From: Emticicia sp031378715
GTDB taxonomy: Bacteria > Bacteroidota > Bacteroidia > Cytophagales > Spirosomataceae
NCBI GenBank assembly: GCA_031378715.1
Contig: JANNEN010000093.1
Coordinates: 1-12,976, forward strand
Direction: 5' to 3'
Length of the DNA stretch: 12,976 nucleotides
The position numbers were made by a program, and so were the translations under genes. Positions 6,671 to 12,976 of the stretch are shown piece after piece. A model generated the notes under the pieces. That model was not told where the DNA came from and searched no databases. It saw nothing but the letters and a program-made list of their open reading frames with translations. How positions within the stretch are numbered: the first letter of the stretch is position 1; each line of letters opens with the position of its first letter.

Positions 6671-7717
6671 TCATTTATAATGACTTACGGCCATGAATAC
6701 CTTCCCACCGTCTTCGCTGGCCGTTACGGAATAGCTAAATCCTGGATTAATAGAATACGCTCCGTACTCGCCCTGCTTGTTGATGGCGATGAAACCAACT
6801 TGAAAATCTCGGGCTTTGGCGGGGTTTATTTTTATCAAACGTTCAATCGCAATTTGGCACGCCTCGGCTGGACTTTTACCCATTCGCATCATTTCTACGA
6901 CCAAGTGGGTACCCGCAATTCTGATGACTTCCTCGCCCTGCCCTGACGAAACAGCCGCCCCGATTTCGTTATCCACAAATAAACCCGCCCCAATAATCGG
7001 TGAATCGCCGAGCCGCCCTTTCATCTTGAAACCCATACCACTGGTCGTGCAAGCTCCCGAAAGATTGCCCGCATTATCTAAGGCAATCGTTCCCATAGTG
7101 TCGTGGTTGAACGAACCATCTTCGAGCAAATTAGGTGCAAATGGCCCGTGTCCAGTCTTTTTTTGTCCTTTGATTTGCTGCTGCTCAATATTCATAACTG
7201 GCTTATAATCAGACTTTTTGAGCCATTCTCGGTACGATTTTTCGGCATCGACCGAAAGTTTGTCGGGTTCTTTCTTGAAGCCATTCGCTAAGGCAAATTG
7301 CAAAGCACCATCGCCCACCAGAAATACGTGCGGCGTGCTTTCCATGACTTTTCGGGCAACCGAAATCGGATGCTTGATGTGCTGCAAGTAGGCCACGGCT
7401 CCGCAGTTGGCGTGTTCGTCCATGATACAGGCATCGAGCGTAACTTTTCCGTCACGGTCGGGGTTTCCACCCAAGCCTACGCAACAATTTATGGTGTCTT
7501 CGATTGACCTCGCCCCCGCCTCAACTGCATCTAAGGCACGCCCGTTGTTTTCTCGCAGAATCTTCCATGCCACGGCATTGACGGGCAAGCCGCTGTCCCA
7601 TGTCGAAACAACGATTGGTTTTTTTGTGGCAAAATTATTCTTAGCAAACGCTTTACCAATAGCTAAAAACGGCAGACTAAGTACTGACCAGTGCAGAAAA
7701 TTTCTTCGTGAGTGCAT
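6671..7717 (-). CDS. Tat-exported glycosylasparaginase (Ntn hydrolase)
   Basis: A 348-residue N4-(beta-N-acetylglucosaminyl)-L-asparaginase-family enzyme, which splits the GlcNAc-asparagine bond left after breakdown of N-glycoproteins. The N-terminus MHSRRNFLHW followed by a hydrophobic stretch to AFA (23-25) is a twin-arginine signal, so the folded enzyme is sent to the periplasm. The autoprocessing site is HDTMGT (205-210): cleavage before Thr207 would free it as the catalytic nucleophile and give the two chains typical of the family. Other hallmarks are STWDSG (38-43), GNPDRDG (84-90), RLGDSPIIGAG (235-245) and SSGQGEE (257-263). Length is normal. Its start codon lies only 6 bases after a six-copy 16-bp tandem repeat (7724-7819) that separates it from the ROK gene on the same strand. 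A general L-asparaginase or isoaspartyl peptidase is less likely given the HDTMG form. Confidence 0.93.
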   Translation of the reverse strand: MHSRRNFLHWSVLSLPFLAIGKAFAKNNFATKKPIVVSTWDSGLPVNAVAWKILRENNGRALDAVEAGARSIEDTINCCVGLGGNPDRDGKVTLDACIMDEHANCGAVAYLQHIKHPISVARKVMESTPHVFLVGDGALQFALANGFKKEPDKLSVDAEKSYREWLKKSDYKPVMNIEQQQIKGQKKTGHGPFAPNLLEDGSFNHDTMGTIALDNAGNLSGACTTSGMGFKMKGRLGDSPIIGAGLFVDNEIGAAVSSGQGEEVIRIAGTHLVVEMMRMGKSPAEACQIAIERLIKINPAKARDFQVGFIAINKQGEYGAYSINPGFSYSVTASEDGGKVFMAVSHYK

Positions 7718-7723
7718 GTAAGT

Positions 7724-7819
7724 AATGAGTGAATGATAGAATGAGTGAATGATAGAATGAGTGAATGATAGAATGAGTGAATGATAGAATGAGTGAATGA
7801 TAGAATGAGTGAATGATAG
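7724..7819. repeat. Perfect 16-bp tandem repeat, six copies (VNTR)
   Basis: Six exact copies of AATGAGTGAATGATAG run without interruption from 7724 to 7819. The unit is itself two related 8-mers (AATGAGTG and AATGATAG, 6 of 8 the same). Stop codons occur within it, so it is non-coding. It fills 96 of the 117 bases between the ROK gene and the glycosylasparaginase gene, both on the - strand, and ends 6 bases before the latter's ATG. The ribosome-binding region of the glycosylasparaginase must therefore lie in or against the repeat. Perfect identity among copies points to recent expansion. Confidence 0.97.
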
Positions 7820-7834
7820 AGTTTTGAATAAATC

Positions 7835-9082
7835 CTAAATAACCTTAAAAAGGGACTCTACTACGTAGGCGTGTACGCCGAATATTTTGGCATCTTCGCT
7901 GAGTTGTGAAATCTCGATTGTTAGATCTTCTTTAAAATCGGTCAGGCAATATTTATTGATGGCGTGTTCAATCGGATTAACAATTAATTTTTGAGCTTTT
8001 GAGAGTACGCCATCAATGATAATGATTTGCGGGTTGAATAAATGTACGGCAATCGATAAACCCTTGCCGAGTTCGAGGCCGATGTTGTGAATAATATCAA
8101 TCGCAAAACCATCACCTTGTTGGGCGGCATCAATGACCATTTCGAGGTTGATGTTTTCGAGCTGATCTTTATACTCACCGAGTTTTGACACCTGCCCATT
8201 TCGCAGTCCCTCTTTGATGTTTCTCAGTAACGACGATGCCGAAGTAATCGTATCCAAGCACCCAACTTTGCCGCAATGACACAGCACGCCTTCGGGGTTT
8301 ACCTGAATGTGTCCAAGTTCGCCCGCAAAGCCCGAAGCCCCGTCAAAAATTTCGCCATTAAGCACAATTCCTAAGCCAATGCCCCAATCGACATTCACCG
8401 ATAATACGTGTGATTTGCCTTTTGCCAAGCCAAAATGATACTCGCCAAATGCAGTAGCTTTCGAGTCATTGATAACGTAAGTCGGCAAACTAAAATGGTT
8501 TTCGATGAGTTTTCCCAAAGAAGCGTTCTGACCATTGAGGCTTTTATAGGTATAGTTAATGCCTGTTTTTTTATTGACCAAGCCCGGAATCGAAACTCCG
8601 AGGGCAATGATATTTCGTCCCTTCGCAATTTTCTGCTCCACAATCGTATCAACCAACTGAAATAAAGTTTCCAAAAACGAGGGGTTATTTTTGAGTTGAA
8701 GGTCGAATGTTTGCGAAAAAGCCATTTCATTTTTGAGGTTCAGCACCGCTATTCGGGTATCATGGGTGTTGATGTCGAGTATGAGTACATAATTCTTTTC
8801 AGGATTAATGCCATAGATAGCTGGTCGCCGACCTTGTTTTGAAACAGCAAATCCCGTTTCAATAATCCATTGCTCGGCGGCGAGTTCGTCAATCAAAGCC
8901 GTAATTGAAGGAATACTAATATGCAGCGAGTGCGATAGCTCGGCAATGGTGGTTTTGTTATTGAAATAGAGATCATTCAAAATCCCCTTTTTCTGTTTGC
9001 TTTTTTTAATATCAACCACCGATTCCTTGTTGGAACTCTCCACATCAGCATCAATAGTGATTTGATTTTTAGGTGTCAGCAT
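7835..9082 (-). CDS. ROK-family transcriptional regulator (NagC/Mlc/XylR type)
   Basis: A sugar-responsive repressor of 415 residues from the chosen start. Numbering here follows the longer 432-residue frame opening at 9133. Residues 44-108 are a winged helix (KGILNDLYFNNKTTIAELSH, then ISIPSITALIDEL and the G-R-R-P wing, 101-104). The ROK fold follows: the phosphate-loop-like DINTHDTRIAVLNL (120-133), IND (221-223) with Asp223 kept, GELGH (271-275) with sugar-binding Glu272 and His275, and the zinc cluster C285-H-C287-G-K-V-G-C292. With the helix-turn-helix this marks a repressor and not a sugar kinase. The ATG at 9082 (MLTPKNQ) is preferred because the 17 residues before it are Tyr-rich and unlike the family. 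The gene is divergent from the heme lipoprotein gene; a perfect inverted repeat in the shared spacer is a candidate operator. The inducer cannot be named; N-acetylglucosamine or its derivatives would fit the glycosylasparaginase neighbour. Confidence 0.92.
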   Translation of the reverse strand: MLTPKNQITIDADVESSNKESVVDIKKSKQKKGILNDLYFNNKTTIAELSHSLHISIPSITALIDELAAEQWIIETGFAVSKQGRRPAIYGINPEKNYVLILDINTHDTRIAVLNLKNEMAFSQTFDLQLKNNPSFLETLFQLVDTIVEQKIAKGRNIIALGVSIPGLVNKKTGINYTYKSLNGQNASLGKLIENHFSLPTYVINDSKATAFGEYHFGLAKGKSHVLSVNVDWGIGLGIVLNGEIFDGASGFAGELGHIQVNPEGVLCHCGKVGCLDTITSASSLLRNIKEGLRNGQVSKLGEYKDQLENINLEMVIDAAQQGDGFAIDIIHNIGLELGKGLSIAVHLFNPQIIIIDGVLSKAQKLIVNPIEHAINKYCLTDFKEDLTIEISQLSEDAKIFGVHAYVVESLFKVI

Positions 9083-9204
9083 AATAAATTTATAATAATA
9101 GGTTTGGTATAAAAACAGAGAATAATTGAGCAAGTTATTAAAATTATTGGAGCATTTTTTTTATTTTTTTATGAAAATTTGACTTTTATTTCAAAAATAA
9201 GGTT

Positions 9205-9233
9205 TTTGTAAAGAGAAAAAAATCCTATATTTT
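9205..9233 (+). promoter_or_regulatory. Possible promoter for the heme lipoprotein gene
   Basis: TTTG at 9205-9208 is followed after 17 bases by TATATTTT (9226-9233), or after 19 bases by the weaker TATTTTAA (9228-9235). Both resemble the Bacteroidota TAnnTTTG box, but the stretch is so AT-rich that chance matches are likely. If real, transcription would begin just before the inverted repeat at 9245-9273. Confidence 0.25.
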
Positions 9234-9244
9234 AAAAAAAATTC

Positions 9245-9273
9245 AATTTATTTTGAATAAATTAAAATAAATT
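9245..9273. promoter_or_regulatory. AT-rich inverted repeat, candidate ROK operator
   Basis: AATTTATTTT (9245-9254) and AAAATAAATT (9264-9273) are a perfect 10-base inverted repeat with a 9-base spacer. A shorter palindrome, AATTTATT-TTG-AATAAATT (9245-9263), overlaps it. NagC and Mlc of Escherichia coli bind sites of the general form TTATTTT...AAAATAA, so the site resembles what a ROK repressor recognises. It lies in the spacer between the divergent ROK and lipoprotein genes, where it could control both. Confidence 0.45.
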
Positions 9274-9423
9274 AAAAAACAAATTATTTAATTTTCGATA
9301 AAACTTATTTTGATTCTGAGAAAAATTACTCAAAAATATCAAAGTAAAACACAAGGGTTTCGCCCAAATTTATTACCTTTAATTACCATTTCAATTCCTG
9401 CATACTATTGAACCTACAAAGTA

Positions 9424-12400
9424 ATGATTTTAAGAAAACCCACTAAAAATAAGCTCATTTGGGCTGCAACTGCTGCCATTTTGGTGGTTTCTTGTGCCAA
9501 ATTAAGCAAAACCGCAAAGCCCCTCATTATTAGTGAAGATGCCGCCATCGTTGCCACGAAAGCCAAAGAAATTCGTGAGAAAACCGCTATAAAATTGGCC
9601 GATGGAGTACAAATGACCCTCTGGGCGTCTGATTCTCTTGCCCCCGACCCCATAGCGATGTCGATTGACGACTTAGGACGGGTGTATCTGACACGCTCTA
9701 ACCGCCAGAAAAATTCCGAATTTGATATTCGTGGACACCGTGACTGGATGACCGAATCAATCGGGCTGCAAACGGTCGAAGATAGACGGGCTTTTTTGCG
9801 TAAAACCTTCGCCCCCGAGCGTAGCAAAGAAAACGAATGGCTCAAAGATCTCAACGAAGACGGTAGCCACGATTGGAAAGATTTGGCAGTCGAAAAAGAC
9901 GAAATATGGCGATTAGAAGACACCAATAATGATGGTATTGCCGATGTTTCGATGCGGGTTTTGAATGATTTCTTTGAGGAAGTGTCCGACGTAGCGGGTG
10001 GATTGCTGGTACGGGGCAAAGAGATATTTGTGGGTATTGCCCCTGACCTTTGGCGAATAAAAGATACAAATAATGACGGAATTTTTGACAAAAAGACCTC
10101 AATTAGTCACGGATACGGCGTGCATATCGGTTTTGGTGGTCACGGAATGTCGGGTCTAACCGAAGGCCCAGACGGACGCATTTACTGGAATATTGGCGAT
10201 ATTGGGGCAAATATCACCACTGCCGAAGGACAAAAATTTGGACACCCCAACTCGGGTATTATTGCCCGCTCAAACCCCGATGGGAGTGATTTTGAAATCT
10301 TTGCGGCGGGCTTACGCAATACCCACGAGTTTGTTTTTGATGAATACGGAAATCTCATTTCGTCTGATAATGATGGCGACCACCCAGGCGAAAGCGAGCG
10401 GCTCGTTCACGTTGTGGAAGGCTCCGATGCGGGCTGGCGGTCGAACTGGCAATACGGAAAATACACCGACCCCAAGAACAATAAATTTAATGTCTGGATG
10501 GACGAAAAACTCTTCAAACCTCGCTGGGACGGGCAAGCGGCGTACATCATTCCGCCAATCATGAACTACCACAACGGCCCGACTGGCATGGTTTATAATC
10601 CTGGAACGGCTTTGGGTTCGGACTGGAAAAACAAGTTTTTCTTGGTTGAGTTTATCGGAAGCCCCACCCGCTCACATATTTGGTCGTTTGGTTTGAAGCC
10701 CAAAGGTGCATCGTTTGTGCTTGATGGCGAAAAAGATGTCGTGAGTGGAATCTTACCAACGGGCATAAAATTTGGCCCGGACGGAGCTTTGTATGCCGCT
10801 GATTGGATAAATGGCTGGGATGCAAAAAATTACGGACGAGTCTGGAAATTAGATGTCACAAAAGAAAAAAATGACCTCGCCGCCCTCCGAAACGAAACCA
10901 AACGCTTGATTCAACTTGATTATACCGCCCAAAACGAAGATATGCTTTACGGGTTTCTTTCAAATGTTGATATGCGGATTCGTCAGAAAGCACAGTTTGA
11001 GTTAGCAAACCGAGGCAAGAAAGGTTTTGAACAATTCAATAAAGCCATCTTGAATAACGAAAATCAATTAGCCCGCATTCATGCCATTTGGGGTGTTGGA
11101 CAATTAGTTCGCCAAAACAAAACCTTTGCTTCGCCCCTCATATCACTACTAAAAGATAAGGACGAAGAGATAATTGCCCAAGCCGCCAAAATCATCGGCG
11201 ATGTTAGACTCGAAAGTTCAGGAAGTGAATTAGTGCCATTACTAAAAAGTAAAAATCCGAGAGTTCAGTTTTACGCAGCCGAAGCTCTGGGACGAATTGC
11301 CTATAAAGATGCCCTTGCTCCGCTGGTGGCGATGCTCGAAACCAATAATGACGAAGACGTTTATCTGCGTCATGCTGCGGTTTTGGCACTTTCTCGCATC
11401 GGGCAAGTTGAACCAATCGTTGCCCTTGTCAATAATCCAAGTAAGGCACTTCGCACGGCGGCGGTGTTGGTTTTACGCAGACTAAAAAACGAGAATATCG
11501 CACGTTTCTTGACAGATAAAGACGAGTATATCGTAACCGAGGTCGCCCGTGGTATCAACGATGATTTGTCGATTTCGGCGGCATTGCCCGCTTTGGCAGC
11601 AATTTTAGCCGAAACCCGCTTCACGTCCGAGCCGTTACTTCGCCGAGCAATTAATGCCGCTTTGCGGGTAGGAACTGAAAAAGAATTAGATTTGCTGATT
11701 GCATTTGCTGCCCGTACCGACATCAAAGATAACATCAAAGCCGAAGCCTTGGCTACATTGGGGTCGTGGGGAAATCCGTCGGTTTTGGATAGAGTCGATG
11801 GGCGTTACCGTGGAAAATTAGACCGAGATGGGGCTTTGGTCAAAGCCAAAATTCAACCATTTATTGCCGCCTTTTTGCAAGAAACCAACACCGAAACGTT
11901 GATAGCTACGGCGGGTTTATTGGCCGATTTGAACATTTCAAGTGCCAATGCTCAATTAGCTAAAATCTATTCTGAAACCGAAAATACCAAGGTCAAATCG
12001 GCTATTTTACCCGCACTAAATCAACTGCAATATGCTGATATTGAGGTAGTTATCAAGCAAGGAATGAACGATAAAGACGAAAACGTACGAACAGTGGCTT
12101 TGGGATTATTAAACAATGAAAATGTATCAAAAGAAAGTTTGCCGATGCTCGTAAAGAATATTTTCGAGAAAGGAAGCACCAAAGAGCAGCAGCAGATATT
12201 AACTGTTCTGGGGAAATTGCCCCTCGAAAAAACCCAAATCGTACTGGAAAGTTTGATCGAGCAACTGAAAGAAAAACAACTTTCGCCCAACGTTTCCTTG
12301 GAGCTACGGGAGGCCATCGAAGCATCAAACGCTGACGTTTTGAAAGCAAAAATAGCTGCTATTAAACCAAGTTCCTCACCGATGGACGAGTATTTGGAGA

Positions 12401-12825
12401 CTCTTTTTGGTGGAAATCGGGGTAATGGACGTAATATTTTCAACTATAATTCAGCGGCTCAGTGCGTACGCTGCCACGCTTTGGGGGGCGAAGGCGGTTC
12501 GGTTGGGCCAAATTTGGCAAAAATCGGCAGCGTTTTGAGTCGTGAGCAACTTTTGCAAGCCCTCATTGAGCCAAGTGCCAGACTTGCTCCAGGCTACGGA
12601 ACGGTGATACTCAAACTAAAAGATGGACAGGAGGTTACGGGCGTTTTGATTAGAGAAAACGAGCAAGAACTCGTCCTTACGACTTCCGATGCCGAGCCAC
12701 TCGTGATTGCCCTTGCCCGCATTGCGAAGCGAGAAAATATGCCGTCGAGTATGCCCCCAATGGGAACGCTCCTCTCAAAGCGAGAGATTCGGGACGTGGT
12801 TGAGTTTTTGGCAAATTTGAAGTAA
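9424..12825 (+). CDS. Large lipoprotein: dehydrogenase-like propeller, HEAT repeats and C-terminal CxxCH heme domain
   Basis: A 1133-residue envelope protein of the PVC-type heme-binding group (TIGR02604-like N-terminus, TIGR02603-like C-terminus). The lipobox VVSC gives a lipid-anchored Cys24. Residues about 55-478 form a sugar-dehydrogenase-like beta-propeller with AGLRNTHEFVFDEYGNL and the DNDGD loop (295-319). Three D-x-N-x-D-G loops at 142, 166 and 214 look like calcium sites. Residues about 485-985 are an alpha-helical HEAT-repeat stretch, with clear units such as NPRVQFYAAEALGRIA and DEDVYLRHAAVLALSRIG. The C-terminal domain (about 1000-1133) carries one c-type heme motif, Cys1014-V-R-Cys1017-His1018, then VGPNLAKIG and several candidate distal ligands (Met1106, Met1110, Met1113). 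The likely role is periplasmic oxidation of a sugar or related alcohol, with electrons passed to heme. The substrate and cofactor are unknown. The divergent ROK gene suggests sugar-dependent control. Confidence 0.9.
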   Translation: MILRKPTKNKLIWAATAAILVVSCAKLSKTAKPLIISEDAAIVATKAKEIREKTAIKLADGVQMTLWASDSLAPDPIAMSIDDLGRVYLTRSNRQKNSEFDIRGHRDWMTESIGLQTVEDRRAFLRKTFAPERSKENEWLKDLNEDGSHDWKDLAVEKDEIWRLEDTNNDGIADVSMRVLNDFFEEVSDVAGGLLVRGKEIFVGIAPDLWRIKDTNNDGIFDKKTSISHGYGVHIGFGGHGMSGLTEGPDGRIYWNIGDIGANITTAEGQKFGHPNSGIIARSNPDGSDFEIFAAGLRNTHEFVFDEYGNLISSDNDGDHPGESERLVHVVEGSDAGWRSNWQYGKYTDPKNNKFNVWMDEKLFKPRWDGQAAYIIPPIMNYHNGPTGMVYNPGTALGSDWKNKFFLVEFIGSPTRSHIWSFGLKPKGASFVLDGEKDVVSGILPTGIKFGPDGALYAADWINGWDAKNYGRVWKLDVTKEKNDLAALRNETKRLIQLDYTAQNEDMLYGFLSNVDMRIRQKAQFELANRGKKGFEQFNKAILNNENQLARIHAIWGVGQLVRQNKTFASPLISLLKDKDEEIIAQAAKIIGDVRLESSGSELVPLLKSKNPRVQFYAAEALGRIAYKDALAPLVAMLETNNDEDVYLRHAAVLALSRIGQVEPIVALVNNPSKALRTAAVLVLRRLKNENIARFLTDKDEYIVTEVARGINDDLSISAALPALAAILAETRFTSEPLLRRAINAALRVGTEKELDLLIAFAARTDIKDNIKAEALATLGSWGNPSVLDRVDGRYRGKLDRDGALVKAKIQPFIAAFLQETNTETLIATAGLLADLNISSANAQLAKIYSETENTKVKSAILPALNQLQYADIEVVIKQGMNDKDENVRTVALGLLNNENVSKESLPMLVKNIFEKGSTKEQQQILTVLGKLPLEKTQIVLESLIEQLKEKQLSPNVSLELREAIEASNADVLKAKIAAIKPSSSPMDEYLETLFGGNRGNGRNIFNYNSAAQCVRCHALGGEGGSVGPNLAKIGSVLSREQLLQALIEPSARLAPGYGTVILKLKDGQEVTGVLIRENEQELVLTTSDAEPLVIALARIAKRENMPSSMPPMGTLLSKREIRDVVEFLANLK

Positions 12826-12881
12826 AATAAGCAATCCAGCATTAGTACATCAACCTAAGGAATGAGAAACAAATAAATCGG

Positions 12882-12895
12882 ACCGCCGATGCGGT
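12882..12895. repeat. Small hairpin near the right edge
   Basis: ACCGC-CGAT-GCGGT is a perfect 5-base stem with a 4-base loop, 57 bases after the lipoprotein gene. Its centre CCGA is shared with the hairpins at 48-62 and 99-113, and the stem differs again, so it may be a fourth member. No T-run follows, so it is a poor terminator. The rest of 12826-12976 holds no gene I can support. Confidence 0.35.
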
Positions 12896-12976
12896 AACAT
12901 TCTTACACGCCTTCTTTTTCCGTTATCCTGCCCAATTTTTTCATTAAAGAGCGTTGCTATTTGCAGAAAAAATTGA

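Noticed and set aside
6816..7721. Several + strand frames opposite the glycosylasparaginase
   Set aside because: They are antisense shadows of a gene with clear catalytic motifs, and their translations are low-complexity without family features.
7724..7819. The 16-bp repeat as a CRISPR array or plasmid iterons
   Set aside because: The units are directly adjacent with no spacers, and there are no cas or replication-initiator genes.
9083..9133. A 17-residue N-terminal extension of the ROK regulator
   Set aside because: The residues are Tyr- and Phe-rich, come from AT-rich spacer DNA and precede the first family-like part; the ATG at 9082 is the better start.
12850..12975. An open 41-codon frame on the - strand running off the right edge, ending in SHSLG
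   Set aside because: It contains the small hairpin at 12882-12895, has no recognisable motif and is short enough to be chance. A true gene end cannot be excluded because the window stops here.

Overview
The window looks like chromosomal DNA of a Bacteroidota bacterium, most likely of the order Cytophagales. The reasons are the protein families and their wording, the lack of strong Shine-Dalgarno sequences before the starts, candidate promoters of the Bacteroidota type (TTTG, about 19 bases, TAnnTTTG), and long AT-rich spacers between coding regions of moderate GC. This placement is inferred from style and was not checked by a database search. No rRNA, tRNA, CRISPR array or intact insertion sequence was found.

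Left part (1-776): a gene-poor, eroded stretch. It holds a cluster of small hairpins that share one apex sequence, a 39-codon stump of a Crp/Fnr-type regulator, a decayed inverted repeat and a possible 35-codon remnant. Then come an Hsp20 small heat-shock protein (777-1193) with a strong terminator, a HtrA/DegP periplasmic serine protease (1622-3157) with its own terminator, and an M16-fold protein (3310-4590) that has lost the zinc-binding HxxEH site. These three + strand genes form a loose protein-quality-control neighbourhood, but the terminators suggest separate transcription units.

Middle part (4591-7717): a cruciform-like repeat lies between the convergent ends of the M16 gene and a secreted SMP-30/gluconolactonase-family lactonase (4702-5703, -). 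Divergent from the lactonase is an AlbA_2 plus winged-helix protein (5878-6561, +). It converges on a Tat-exported glycosylasparaginase (6671-7717, -).

Right part (7718-12976): six perfect copies of a 16-bp tandem repeat fill most of the gap between the glycosylasparaginase start and the end of a ROK-family repressor gene (7835-9082, -). A very AT-rich divergent spacer with a 10-bp inverted repeat, a candidate ROK operator, separates the repressor from a 1133-residue lipoprotein (9424-12825, +). That protein joins a dehydrogenase-like beta-propeller, HEAT repeats and a C-terminal CxxCH heme domain.

Taken together, the ROK regulator, the glycosylasparaginase (cleaves GlcNAc-Asn), the lactonase and the heme-containing sugar-dehydrogenase-like lipoprotein suggest periplasmic handling of sugars or glycan fragments under ROK control. 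That is a hypothesis from co-location and family knowledge only. I see no clear new multi-gene system. The most unusual features are the VNTR at a start codon, the hairpin family with a conserved apex, the orphan inactive M16 protein and the candidate ROK operator.
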